64,000 nucleotides of DNA, from contig NC_015416.1 of the NCBI RefSeq assembly GCF_000204415.1, positions 2,170,001-2,234,000 of the forward strand. Reading direction: 5' to 3'. The DNA is from Methanothrix soehngenii GP6. Lineage in GTDB: Archaea; Halobacteriota; Methanosarcinia; Methanotrichales; Methanotrichaceae. The notes under the pieces were generated by a model, which worked only from the letters and a program-made list of their open reading frames with translations, was not told the DNA's origin and did not search any database. Position numbers and translations under genes: made by a program. How positions within the stretch are numbered: position 1 is the stretch's first letter; every line of letters begins with the position of its first letter. Shown here piece after piece: positions 54,520 through 63,098 of the stretch.

Positions 54520-55077
54520 ATGAAAGCAATAGGAATTGTGGGAAGCCCAAGAAAGAACGGCAACACAGACATCCTGGTATCAAGGGTTCTGGAAGGAGCC
54601 AGGGAGGCGGGGCTTGATACCTCCAAGTACTTGCTCAATGAGATGAAGTACTCCGGCTGCCAGGCTTGCGAGTACTGCAAGTCTCATGATCACTGCCGCC
54701 TGGATGATGACGTCACAAAGCTCTTAGAGGAGATGAAAGAAGCGGATGCCGTGGTCTTCGGCTCGCCGATATACTTCTCCCTGTTCAGCGGACAGTTCAA
54801 GCTGATGGAGGACAGGATGTACTCATTGATCGATGCGGCATTCGTCCCCCGCCTCCGCCCAGGAAAGAAGGCCATCATTGTGACCAGCCAGGCAGATGCG
54901 GAAGTTGAGAACTATGCCAGAGCAGCGGATGATTTTGCCCTCGCCCTGAAGATGCTCGGATTTGAGGTGGCGGATATTATTCGTATGGTAGATGGCATCA
55001 CCCCGGATGCCGTCCTGGCTAAAGGGGAACTGCTGGATATGGCGCGGTCTGCGGGAGCTGCCCTCGGCGGTCGTTAG
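54520..55077 (+). CDS. Iron-sulfur flavoprotein-like FMN reductase
   Basis: 185 residues with a flavodoxin-like fold: AIGIVGSPRKNGNTDILVSR for FMN phosphate, and VVFGSPIYFSLFSGQFKLME. A cysteine cluster CQACEYCKSHDHC (about 48-60) sits where archaeal iron-sulfur flavoproteins bind a [4Fe-4S] cluster (CX2CX2CX4-7C). Such proteins reduce oxygen species or act as electron carriers in methanogens (family knowledge). Confidence 0.88.
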   Translation: MKAIGIVGSPRKNGNTDILVSRVLEGAREAGLDTSKYLLNEMKYSGCQACEYCKSHDHCRLDDDVTKLLEEMKEADAVVFGSPIYFSLFSGQFKLMEDRMYSLIDAAFVPRLRPGKKAIIVTSQADAEVENYARAADDFALALKMLGFEVADIIRMVDGITPDAVLAKGELLDMARSAGAALGGR

Positions 55078-55197
55078 AGTATTGCCACATCGAATTGAGA
55101 TATTGCGCAGATAACAGGAGGATTGGACACAAAAGAAAAAGCAGGTGAGGTGTGGCATTTGCACAGAGCTGCGGAGCATGAGGGAGCTTGTAGCCCG

Positions 55198-55992
55198 TTA
55201 GACCCTGCTTAAGGCCGAGACCCTCAGTCCAACCAGCCTGACCTTCTTTTTCTTTCTCAAGAATTGATCAACCAGTCGTTTGCCATTGTTCCGGAGAATA
55301 TCCAGGTCATTGGTGGAAAAAGAGAGAGACCTGGCGCGGGTAAATGTATCGAAGTGCTCGTATCTGACCTTGACGGTGATGGTCTTGAAGCGAAAGCCGC
55401 ACTCGATCAGCTCACCATGAATCTCTTCTGCCAGCCCGTCCATCATCTGCAAGATGGGGGCAGCATCTTTTATATCCCTCTCAAATGTCACCTCTCTGCC
55501 AATGGATTTGGTCTCATAGTTCACTACAACCTCGCTGGGGTCGATGCCCTGGGCACGCTCATAGAGCCTCTTTCCGAGGATTCCCAGCTGCCTTGCCAGG
55601 CGGTCGGGATCAGCTGCCGCCAGCTGGCCGATGGTCCTGATATCCAGATCAAGCAGTATCTCCTCCGTCCTCGGCCCCACTCCGGGTATCTTCCTGACTC
55701 CCAGAGGAGAGAGGAACTCCTTAGCTCCCTTTTCACTGATGACAGTCAATCCATAGGGCTTTCTGAAGTCCGAGCCGATCTTAGCCAGCATCTTGTTTGG
55801 GGCGACTCCGACCGAGCAGCTCAGATCCTCTCTATCCAGGACCTCCTGCATTATTGTCCTGGCCAGGTTGGCGGCCTGATCGAGATCCTCCACTCGACCG
55901 GAGAGGTCAAGGTAGGCCTCATAAGATGCGCTGCTAACAACGCCCCGCCCCCTGCCCTCTTTGGGATCAGCGCCAACGGTGACTACTCCCAC
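55198..55992 (-). pseudogene. DNA polymerase IV (DinB) remnant, catalytic parts lost
   Basis: The frame opens with VGADPKEGRGRGVVSSASYE and then jumps directly to EAYLDLSGRVEDLDQAANLA. In DinB proteins about 65 residues lie between SYEA and the SIDEAYLDLS motif, so an in-frame deletion seems to have occurred at the shared Glu-Ala. The SIDE carboxylates are gone. The N-terminal DMDSF Asp is also missing, because the 5' end abuts the TnpB element. The rest is normal: helix-hairpin-helix LGVRKIPGVGPRTEEILLDL and the little-finger domain. About 264 of an expected 350 residues remain. Confidence 0.85.
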
Positions 55993-56009
55993 CCCTTAAA
56001 AGGGGCAGG
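55988..56009 (-). repeat. Right-end hairpin of the TnpB element (omega-RNA 3' region)
   Basis: On the minus strand, CC-TG-CCCCTT TT AAGGGG-TGGG is a stem-loop that spans the tnpB stop codon and is followed by AGTAGTCACC. In IS200/IS605-type elements this right end is transcribed as the omega RNA, with the adjacent flank as guide. Here that flank is the dinB remnant. Confidence 0.55.
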
Positions 56010-57120
56010 CTTCTACGGTTTTGATTCCGACAGATTGTAGTCCCAATCTGAGTATATTGATTGCCGCATTCCAATCTCGATCCAAGGATAGCCCGCACTG
56101 AGGGCAGCTATGGACGCGATCAGAAAGCGTCTTTTCAACCAGAATGCCACACCTGGAACACATCTTAGACGTATTTCTTGGATCTACCAGTACTACCATC
56201 GAACCGGCACTTGCAGCCTTGTACGAGGTCAGAGTCACAAGCATATTCCAAGCCACGTCTGAGATGGATTTTGCTAGGCAATGGTTTTTGAGCATATTTT
56301 GAATACTAAGATCTTCAAAGGCAATCAAGCCGAACCTGTTAACCAGATATCGACTAACCTTATGGGCAAAATCGTATCGCTTGTTAGCTATCCTTTCATG
56401 GACCCGCTCAACCATCCGAAGAGCTTTTTTTCTCTCTGGAGTGCCTTTCGGTGCTTTTGAGAGCTTCCTTTGGACTCTGGCGAGTTCCGTTTCCTCTTCT
56501 CGGAAGAATCGAGGATTAGCTATCGTCTCACCATTGGAAAGAGTCGCAAAGCTTTCCAGACCAACATCTACACCAACGAGAGAACCGTCTTTCCAGGGAG
56601 GCCTAAGTTGATCTTCGATCTCCACAGAAAAGCAGGCAAACCATTTACCTGTCGCAGCTCTCCTTACGGTCAGCCGTTTGATCTTGCCTTCTATGGATCT
56701 ATGGAGCTTGATCTTGATATTACCAATCTTGGAAAGATAGAGCTTACCAGCATTGAGCTTGAACCCCTTCTGAGGATAGGTAAAAGAATCGTACCAACCT
56801 CTTCCCCGAAATCTTGGATATCCAGGATTCTCTCCGGCTTTGACTCTTCGGAAGAACGCCTTCAAGGCAAGATCCACCCTTTCCTGGGCATTCTGAAGGG
56901 TTTGGGAAAAGACATCGTTAAGTTCAGGCTTCTCTTCTTTCCAAGTTGGAAGAAGATTGTGCGTCTCGTACTTGGATACGGATTTGCCTTCTTTCTCCCA
57001 AGCATCTTTTCGGTATGCTAAGGTCTGATTGTATGTCCACCGGCATAGATCTAGGGTCCTCTCCATCTTCGTCCTTTGGGACTTTGTTGGGTAGATCCTA
57101 AATTTATATGCCTTGAGCAT
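55996..57120 (-). CDS. tnpB: TnpB RNA-guided nuclease (IS200/IS605, IS1341-like)
   Basis: 374 residues, apparently intact. The RuvC residues are D185 (GVDVGLES), E269 (LIAFEDLS) and the Asp of DRDWNAAIN (347-349). The zinc finger has Cys321, 324, 339 and 342 (CSRC and CPQC). The N-terminus KAYKFRIYPTKSQ is typical. There is no tnpA nearby, so it cannot move alone. TnpB proteins cut DNA matching the guide taken from the right flank and help element retention (established for other family members). Confidence 0.93.
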   Translation of the reverse strand: MLKAYKFRIYPTKSQRTKMERTLDLCRWTYNQTLAYRKDAWEKEGKSVSKYETHNLLPTWKEEKPELNDVFSQTLQNAQERVDLALKAFFRRVKAGENPGYPRFRGRGWYDSFTYPQKGFKLNAGKLYLSKIGNIKIKLHRSIEGKIKRLTVRRAATGKWFACFSVEIEDQLRPPWKDGSLVGVDVGLESFATLSNGETIANPRFFREEETELARVQRKLSKAPKGTPERKKALRMVERVHERIANKRYDFAHKVSRYLVNRFGLIAFEDLSIQNMLKNHCLAKSISDVAWNMLVTLTSYKAASAGSMVVLVDPRNTSKMCSRCGILVEKTLSDRVHSCPQCGLSLDRDWNAAINILRLGLQSVGIKTVEACPF

Positions 57121-57183
57121 AGATACTTTTTATGCGGTTGATTGTGTTTATCGTTTTCTGCACAACGGTGGGGCACGATTCAT

Positions 57184-57205
57184 CCCCTCCCCTGAAGGAG
57201 AGGGG
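57184..57205 (-). repeat. IS605-like hairpin upstream of tnpB
   Basis: On the minus strand CCCCTCTCC TTCA GGGGAGGGG is followed by ATGAATC. It is nearly identical to the solitary hairpin at 1938-1959. It may be part of the left end of this element or the right end of an earlier, lost one. Confidence 0.45.
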
Positions 57206-57274
57206 TCTTCTCTGCCCCTACACCCCGACGTTATAACCGGCCTTCCCTAAAATCTTTTCAATCCGGGTTTTGCA

Positions 57275-57856
57275 TCATTGCGAAGACTGCTCGGAGCCCT
57301 CCAGGACATCATCTGCCAGAATCGTCAGCAAGACCGTCAAATCCTCCATGGTTAGGATCTGGGCCAGTGCGCGATCAAAGAGCATCGTTGCATCTGCTGG
57401 CAGATCCTCATCGCTCCTCCAAAAAAGGATTCGGACAATGACGCCGGGAAAGGTCTCCACCTCCACTGCCACATCCGCCCCCTCCAACATCCTGCCGGCA
57501 AAATCATCCTGCAAGGTCCTGACCAATTCCTCCGGGCTCTGACTGAATCGCTCTGCAAGCGGCCTGATTGCCCGGCGGGAGAAATTGGAGCAGAAGAGTT
57601 TTCCTCCATAGGTCTCTTTGATGGATATCCATTCTCCTGCAGGTTCGTAACCATTTTTCGATCTGCCGATCAGATAATGGAGCAGGAGCACCGATACCGT
57701 CTCAATAGCCTGGCGGCGACTGGGCAGGAAGAGAACCTCCCTTTCCGCCTGCTTAATCTCATATCTGTCTTGGAACAGTGAAATGATATTGCTGGATGGA
57801 AGCCCGAGTCCTTTCAGCTCCTCCCAGGCCATGCCCAGTGCTATATCGTATCCCAT
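57275..57856 (-). CDS. DUF3786-like protein
   Basis: 193 residues from ATG 57856 (MGYDIALGMAWEELKGL); an ATG 30 bases upstream is weaker. It contains VLLLHYLIGRSKNGY, GEWISIKETYGGKLFCSNFS and VRILFWRSDEDLPADATMLF, as in DUF3786 proteins of anaerobes, whose function is unknown. The frame stays open for 18 codons after its TGA stop (CKTRIEKILGKAGYNVGV), suggesting a longer ancestral form. Confidence 0.75.
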   Translation of the reverse strand: MGYDIALGMAWEELKGLGLPSSNIISLFQDRYEIKQAEREVLFLPSRRQAIETVSVLLLHYLIGRSKNGYEPAGEWISIKETYGGKLFCSNFSRRAIRPLAERFSQSPEELVRTLQDDFAGRMLEGADVAVEVETFPGVIVRILFWRSDEDLPADATMLFDRALAQILTMEDLTVLLTILADDVLEGSEQSSQ

Positions 57857-57977
57857 TGATCTTCCCCTCTCTGCAAGACATCTCAAAGAAGATTACTGGC
57901 GGCCATCATCATCCTTTCGGCTGATCAGATGAAAAAACATAGAAAGGCTTATGCCGTAAAAAGGAGGAGAAGAGAGC

Positions 57978-59045
57978 ATGAATCTTGGGCGGAGGTTCGA
58001 CATAGGGGCGGGAATTTTCGTCTTTCTGATAATCCTTCTCACCCTTTACCTGACCTTAAACTTCCTGACAACCATCCTCTTGAGCGTGGTGCTCGTTTTT
58101 CTCCTCAAGCCCCTCTATGCCCTGTTCTTCAGGCTGACTAAAAAAAAGCAGATATCCTCATTTTTATCCATAATGCTGGTCTTCATCCTTATCCTCTCCC
58201 TGATTCTGGGGATCACCAGCGCCCTATTGGTGGAGCTGTCCTATCTGCAGTCATCAGGGGCCATATCAGATGTGGAGATTGATAAGACCATCAATGAGAT
58301 CGATGCCTGGTCCAAGAGCTTTATCCCCGCCTGGCTTTACAACTCCATAATCGAGATCGCTCTGCGTTATGCGCAGGAGATAAGCGACATTCCCATAGCG
58401 TTCGCCACCTGGGTATTTCCCATTCTGCAGCGTGAGCTCACCGCCTTTGGCTCCAACCTGCCCATTCTCTTTGCCCATCTGATCGTGGTGGTATTCTTCA
58501 CCTATTATCTGCTCATAGACGGCAAGGTTTTTATTGATCAGGCGGTGGATCTGGTCCCCCAGGAAAAGCAGGGTATTGTCAGGCGATTTCTGGATGAGCT
58601 TTACAGCATCTACCATACTCTCTTTACCGTATACTTCTCCACCTCCATGCTCAGCGGTGTGATGGCAGCGATTGGCTTCTCATTGCTAGGCATCCCCTAT
58701 CCATTTCTGATGGGGGTGGTGGTGGCGGTATTCACCCTCTTGCCCCTGCTGGGGCCGCCGTTCGTCTTCATTCCCATAGCAGTCTATTATCTGATCGTGG
58801 GAGACCTTTTCCGCTGCCTGATCCTCCTGGTATTTGGAACGGTGGTGCTGATGGTAATTCCTGAAAACGTTATCCGCCCACACCTGGCCATGATGAGCTC
58901 CCGGATACACCCCATACTCACCCTGCTCGCCTATACCGCACCCATATTTGTCATTGGAATCATCGGGGTGATAGTTGGCCCTACCCTCTACGGCTTCCTC
59001 CTCGCCGTCTACCGGTCGATCAATGCTGAAAGGAAAGGATTATAA
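57978..59045 (+). CDS. AI-2E-family (PerM-like) transporter
   Basis: 355 residues with about eight helices. The typical late motif GIPYPFLMGVVVAVFTLLPL (about 235-254) and LGPPFVFIPIAVYYLI are present. This family includes exporters of small molecules and Na+/H+ antiporters; the archaeal substrate is unknown. The region before it contains AAGGAGG-like sites and a 5'-overlapping frame that I do not trust. Confidence 0.87.
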   Translation: MNLGRRFDIGAGIFVFLIILLTLYLTLNFLTTILLSVVLVFLLKPLYALFFRLTKKKQISSFLSIMLVFILILSLILGITSALLVELSYLQSSGAISDVEIDKTINEIDAWSKSFIPAWLYNSIIEIALRYAQEISDIPIAFATWVFPILQRELTAFGSNLPILFAHLIVVVFFTYYLLIDGKVFIDQAVDLVPQEKQGIVRRFLDELYSIYHTLFTVYFSTSMLSGVMAAIGFSLLGIPYPFLMGVVVAVFTLLPLLGPPFVFIPIAVYYLIVGDLFRCLILLVFGTVVLMVIPENVIRPHLAMMSSRIHPILTLLAYTAPIFVIGIIGVIVGPTLYGFLLAVYRSINAERKGL

Positions 59046-59178
59046 TCCAGGTGGCATCCTGCAATTCAGGGGATACTGCAGGTGAAGAATGAGGGATTTT
59101 GCGGTCAATTGGGGCTGAATCCTCCGAGCCAACAATATTATAATGGCTCTTCGCTGAATTATGTGGATGAGGTCCGGC

Positions 59179-59269
59179 AGAGAATATAGCCACAGTTCCT
59201 TTGCGTCCCTGTGGTTGGGTCAGTGCACCACGGTTCACCACAGAAGCACAAAAGACACAGAGAATCTCC
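59179..59269 (+). repeat. Dispersed intergenic repeat, copy 2
   Basis: Begins AGAGAATATAGCC, contains TGGTTGGGTCAG and GGTTCACCACAGAAGCAC, and ends ACACAGAGAAT. It is homologous to copy 1 at 14587-14675 on the opposite strand. It lies between the AI-2E and EamA genes, and no frame in it is credible. Confidence 0.6.
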
Positions 59270-59323
59270 AATTCAAGTTTACCCATGCCAAATCGTGAGG
59301 ATCCATTATAATTGAGAGGTTTA

Positions 59324-60223
59324 ATGGGCGGGCAGAAAGAGTATCAATTGGCGGTATTGTTCATAATCCTGGATGTTTTATTCTGGGGTTTTTCCTTTAT
59401 AAGCACCAAGGTGGTCCTGTCACAGATTCCGCCTGTATCGATAGCATTCTTCAGGCAGATCATCGCTGCATCGACTCTGATAATGCTTGTTCTTTTTACC
59501 AGGACCTCATTCAAAATAGGTCGAAGGGACATGGGATATATCGTCCTCGCCAGCTTCTTTGGAATAGTGATGTACTTTTCCCTGGAGAATACCGGGCTTC
59601 TGTATACCACGGCATCCAATGCCTCGATGATCGTGGCCGCCCTTCCCATATTCACCCTATTTGCCGAAGCTATGCTCTTCCGTCTGAAGGTCACCTGGAA
59701 GATGATTCTCTGCTTGATCTTTTCCACCATTGGGGTGGCTCTGGTGGTCACAGTCGATGGGAAGGTGGATCTATCATCTGCCAGGTTTTTCGGCAATCTG
59801 CTGGTCATGGGAGCGATCATCTGCTGGGTATTTTACACCCTGCTGAATAGAAGGCTCTCTGAGAATTACCCCTGCCTGGCTTTAACCGCTGCTCAATCAA
59901 CAGTCAGCATAATTCTATTTATTCCCCTCATCATCCCGGAGATCGAAAGATGGCCCGCGATATCCGAGATCTCTCTGCCGGTATTTGCTAATCTGCTCTT
60001 TCTAGGGGTTTTCTGCTCCGGCTTCGCCTACATTTTTTATATTTATGCCACCAGAAGGCTGGGAGCAACGGTGGTTTCGGCCTTTTTGAACCTCATTCCA
60101 GTGGTGACAGTGGTCTTCGGCTATCTCATCTTGCACGATACCCTCTCCTGGATGCAGGTCCTTGGAATGGCACTGATAATGATCGCTTTATATCATCTTA
60201 ACCGGTTGATGAAAAGGACGTAA
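59324..60223 (+). CDS. EamA/DMT-family permease
   Basis: 299 residues from ATG 59324. Ten helices in two EamA repeats: LDVLFWGFSFISTKVVL and ICWVFYTLLNRRLSENY mark the start of each half, and GFAYIFYIYATRRLGATVVS is typical of the second. DMT proteins export metabolites such as amino acids; the substrate is unknown. A TTG at 59312 in frame is less likely. Confidence 0.88.
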   Translation: MGGQKEYQLAVLFIILDVLFWGFSFISTKVVLSQIPPVSIAFFRQIIAASTLIMLVLFTRTSFKIGRRDMGYIVLASFFGIVMYFSLENTGLLYTTASNASMIVAALPIFTLFAEAMLFRLKVTWKMILCLIFSTIGVALVVTVDGKVDLSSARFFGNLLVMGAIICWVFYTLLNRRLSENYPCLALTAAQSTVSIILFIPLIIPEIERWPAISEISLPVFANLLFLGVFCSGFAYIFYIYATRRLGATVVSAFLNLIPVVTVVFGYLILHDTLSWMQVLGMALIMIALYHLNRLMKRT

Positions 60224-60399
60224 ATCTTTAGCTGAAGAGAGGAAATGGCATATAATGCGATTCATGCCATCAAAGCCAGAGGATAACGCAGTTCCTGATT
60301 TGGAGGGAAGGGCGAAAATGGCTGGCTCGTCCAACCTCTCCATCTTAATCATCCCAAGCCACTCGATAGATAAAAGCCAGCTTTGGGCTCCTTCCACCT

Positions 60400-61623
60400 C
60401 TAGCCAGCGCCCTCCCTTATCCTTCTATCCGGGCTCGTCAGCCATGCATAGAGGTCCTCCAGCACGACCTCCTCCATCGGCCCCAGGGGCTGAATCCAGT
60501 TCTTCGACGGATGGAAGCTGTGACCTAGCCCCGGATAGATGATCAATGTATGATCTGGGTGCTTGACCTCCGTCAGCTTCTGCTCCAGCAACATGGCCTC
60601 CGGGAGGGGGATCTGGGTATCGTTTTCTCCCTGGAGGATCAGGATGCTGGCAGATATATCCCCTATGATGTCCGTAGTGTTGTTCAGGGCGAAGTAGGAT
60701 GCCAGCCAGGGACTGGCCTTGACCGACTCATTGGAGAGCATGGGCTGAACCTGCTTTTTGATCAGAGGCTCCAGGTCGCCCCTGATGCTAATATTGCCCC
60801 TCGGATCAGATGCTATGACCGAATGCCACTGGTGCTCTTCGGTCGTACTGTTCCACATCACCAATCCTATAGCCTGAAGCGGAGCCAGACTCTCGCCCGG
60901 TGTTCCCATGGTCGCCTCTACCTCAGTTATGGTCAGGAGGCCATCGTGGTTGCTGTCTATCACCTCTTCTGCATAGAGTAGCGGCCTGGCCAATAGCTGG
61001 AACTGCAGATTATCCCTCAGATTCCCCGCCGGTGCGGACAATAATACCATCTTCCGGATCTCTGCATCTTCCCGGGCGACCCTGGGAGCTACGATGGCCC
61101 CCTCGCTGTGGCCGAGGAGGGTTATATCGTTCTTGTCCACCTCCGGCTGGGCTCTAAGGATCGCCAGCGCCTTTTCGGCATCGCTCTTATAGCTCTGGTA
61201 GGTGGAGTTGGCCACAATGCTGGCATTGAGGATAGTGCCGTTCAGGCCCACGCCCCGCTTGTTGAACCGCAGGACGGCAATGCCTCGAGACGAGAGGTGC
61301 TCGGCGATCTGCAAAAAAGGCCGGGAGGGCTCATCCGATCCCGTGACCTCTGGGGGCAGGTACTCGTTCATGTCTATTGTCCCGCTGCCCTGGAGGAGAA
61401 GAAACCCGGGGAAGGGGCCCGTGCCAGATTTTGGCAGGGTGAGCTGGGCATCGGTCTGGAGGCCGTCTTCAAGCTCTAGAGTCAGGTCACGAGCCACATA
61501 TTCCTGGGCACAAGCACATGGAATTGACACTAAAAAGAACAGGACGAAGATCAAGAGAAGGGAGGCGAATGCTATTCTCGGCTTCTTTTGGAAATTAGGA
61601 AGGCTGCTTTTGCAGGAGATCAT
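60400..61623 (-). CDS. Secreted alpha/beta hydrolase with an EF-hand-type loop
   Basis: 407 residues. Residues about 17-39 form a signal sequence or anchor. The hydrolase nucleophile is Ser173 in LLGHSEGAIVAPR, the oxyanion-side GSGTIDMNEYLP lies at about 80-91, and GLGHSFHPSKNW carries the catalytic His. In the lid region, DSNHDGLLTITE (223-234) fits the 12-residue EF-hand/dockerin calcium loop DxNxDGxxxxxE. It resembles dienelactone hydrolase/S9-like esterases. The substrate is unknown. Confidence 0.83.
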   Translation of the reverse strand: MISCKSSLPNFQKKPRIAFASLLLIFVLFFLVSIPCACAQEYVARDLTLELEDGLQTDAQLTLPKSGTGPFPGFLLLQGSGTIDMNEYLPPEVTGSDEPSRPFLQIAEHLSSRGIAVLRFNKRGVGLNGTILNASIVANSTYQSYKSDAEKALAILRAQPEVDKNDITLLGHSEGAIVAPRVAREDAEIRKMVLLSAPAGNLRDNLQFQLLARPLLYAEEVIDSNHDGLLTITEVEATMGTPGESLAPLQAIGLVMWNSTTEEHQWHSVIASDPRGNISIRGDLEPLIKKQVQPMLSNESVKASPWLASYFALNNTTDIIGDISASILILQGENDTQIPLPEAMLLEQKLTEVKHPDHTLIIYPGLGHSFHPSKNWIQPLGPMEEVVLEDLYAWLTSPDRRIREGAG

Positions 61624-61731
61624 ATTTTTGAGGTTATCTTCACGAGCCTTAAGTTTTAGGATTCAGCTTATCCCAGGCAACATGTTGCAGCGCAGGATTA
61701 AATACTATCATTGAACAATTGTATAAATCAG

Positions 61732-61965
61732 ATGAGAACGCTTCGTTATAAAATTACGATCAGGCCGGAGACTGACGGAACCTACACGGTGATCGTTCCC
61801 TCTCTTCCTGGTTGTTTGACTTTTGGCGATACCATCGAGGAAGCACTAGAGATGGCAAAGGAAGCAATCGAAGCATATATCGAAAGCCTCGCCGCCAGAG
61901 GCATAGATATACCGGTGGAGGAAGATCAGATCGAAGCCACCATAACTGTCGAAGCAAATGCCTAG
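61732..61965 (+). CDS. hicB: HicB-family antitoxin
   Basis: 77 residues from ATG 61732 (seven more if ATG 61711 is used). The partial RNase H-like fold is visible: YKITIRPETDGTYTVIVPSL, PGCLTFGDTIEEALEMAKEA and IEAYIESLAARG. HicB neutralises the HicA mRNA interferase. The start of hicA overlaps its end but hicA is truncated, so this is an orphan antitoxin. Confidence 0.85.
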   Translation: MRTLRYKITIRPETDGTYTVIVPSLPGCLTFGDTIEEALEMAKEAIEAYIESLAARGIDIPVEEDQIEATITVEANA

Positions 61966-62128
61966 GCTGCCTGTTCTGTCCCCAGAGAAGCTTGCCAGAG
62001 CTCTTGAAAAGATTTCCGATCGAAACCCATTTTATCTGCTCTCGATCATCACCCTAGGAGCCTGCCCGCTGGCCCTATCGTTCCCCGCTCCGTCTGGCAG
62101 ACGACGGACTCCAGACCGCAGTCTCTAA
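61958..62128 (+). pseudogene. Truncated HicA toxin gene
   Basis: ATG 61958 overlaps the hicB stop by eight bases, as in intact hicBA pairs, and the frame starts MPRLPVLSPEKLARALEKI, the usual HicA opening. After about 20 residues the similarity ends. The expected G-S-H-x-x-[LF] catalytic segment is absent, and the frame runs into the 3' end of the radical SAM gene on the other strand. The toxin is therefore inactive. Confidence 0.65.
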
Positions 62129-63098
62129 GAATATAATGGACCTCCAGCATCTTCCAGTGGCTGGGCCGGACCAGATCCGACCTTCTGAACTCCGGCCGGT
62201 AGTCCAGAACACAGACCTGAATCCAGGGATCGATGCTGACGATCCTCTCCGCCATCTCCTGGATCTCTGATATGCTGATCAGTTCCTCATTGAATGGGAT
62301 GCCGATGCCCAAGAAGACCTGGGGATGGCTGTCGTGCAGATATTTCACTGCCTCCCAGGCGGTCTGCAGATATTTGGTCGCCAGCCCCTCATCCAAAAGG
62401 CCGGTTATCTCCATGAAGGTGGATATCCTAAGGGCCTTCAGATCGATGCCAATGTCGGTCATGCCTGCTCCGACCAGCTCATCGATATAGTCCTCGGTCA
62501 AAATTGTGCCGTTGGTATCCACATGAATCCGAGCGATTGGGTTTTGCTCCCGGAGGAGACGTATGAAAGAGATCAGCCACGGCCGGTTGAGGGTGCACTC
62601 CCCGCCGGAGATGGCTATGCGCTCCACGCCGCACTGCTTTTTGGTCTCAGTCATCCTCTCCGCCGCCTCCTCTGGGGTGAGGAGCTCGCCTGCATCCATA
62701 AAGGCATACCGCCAGTTCTGGCACTGGGGGCAGCAGAGGTTGCAGCCTGAGGTGAAGCAGACCGCTTCTATGAAGCCCAGGCCGCTCTCCAGCCACCATG
62801 GTGTGCCCACGCCTCCCGTCTTATGGCCCATGAAGCCTGCCACCATCCTGCGAGGCGTCCCCATGGGCGCTGCAGTCCTTATCCTCATTCCCTCTTGCAC
62901 CTGTGCAGTGCAGGCCGGCCTAGCCTCTCCATCTATCTTCAGGGCACAGGCCCAGCATCCTCCCACCTGGCAGGGCATGAATAATCCTTTGTCGGAAGGA
63001 TGCAATGTGATATTATATCCGAGCTTCTCCAGAGCCTCTTTAACTGAGAAGCCAGAAGGCACCTCGATCCGTCTGCCGTCAACCTCTATCGATGTCAT
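62049..63098 (-). CDS. Radical SAM protein with N-terminal 2Fe-2S ferredoxin-like domain
   Basis: 349 residues. Residues 1-75 resemble a plant-type 2Fe-2S fold (SIEVDGRRIEVPSGFSVKEA; CQVGGCWACALKIDGEARPA with later Cys). Residues about 110-330 are a radical SAM barrel with CNLCCPQC (CxxxCxxC), ISGGECTLNRPWL and HVDTNGTILTEDYIDELV. Pyruvate-formate-lyase-activase-like proteins are related, but the built-in ferredoxin domain suggests internal electron supply. The substrate is unknown. It overlaps the upstream small gene by 20 bases. Confidence 0.85.
   Translation of the reverse strand: MTSIEVDGRRIEVPSGFSVKEALEKLGYNITLHPSDKGLFMPCQVGGCWACALKIDGEARPACTAQVQEGMRIRTAAPMGTPRRMVAGFMGHKTGGVGTPWWLESGLGFIEAVCFTSGCNLCCPQCQNWRYAFMDAGELLTPEEAAERMTETKKQCGVERIAISGGECTLNRPWLISFIRLLREQNPIARIHVDTNGTILTEDYIDELVGAGMTDIGIDLKALRISTFMEITGLLDEGLATKYLQTAWEAVKYLHDSHPQVFLGIGIPFNEELISISEIQEMAERIVSIDPWIQVCVLDYRPEFRRSDLVRPSHWKMLEVHYILRDCGLESVVCQTERGTIGPAGRLLG

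Noticed and set aside
55081-55197. Short plus-strand stretch reading RCGICTELRSMRELVAR
   Set aside because: A single CxxC and no start codon in frame; too little to call a zinc-ribbon protein.
57221-57277. Read-through of the DUF3786 TGA stop (18 more codons)
   Set aside because: Nothing near the TGA suggests selenocysteine insertion, and the extension is short; a moved stop codon is simpler.
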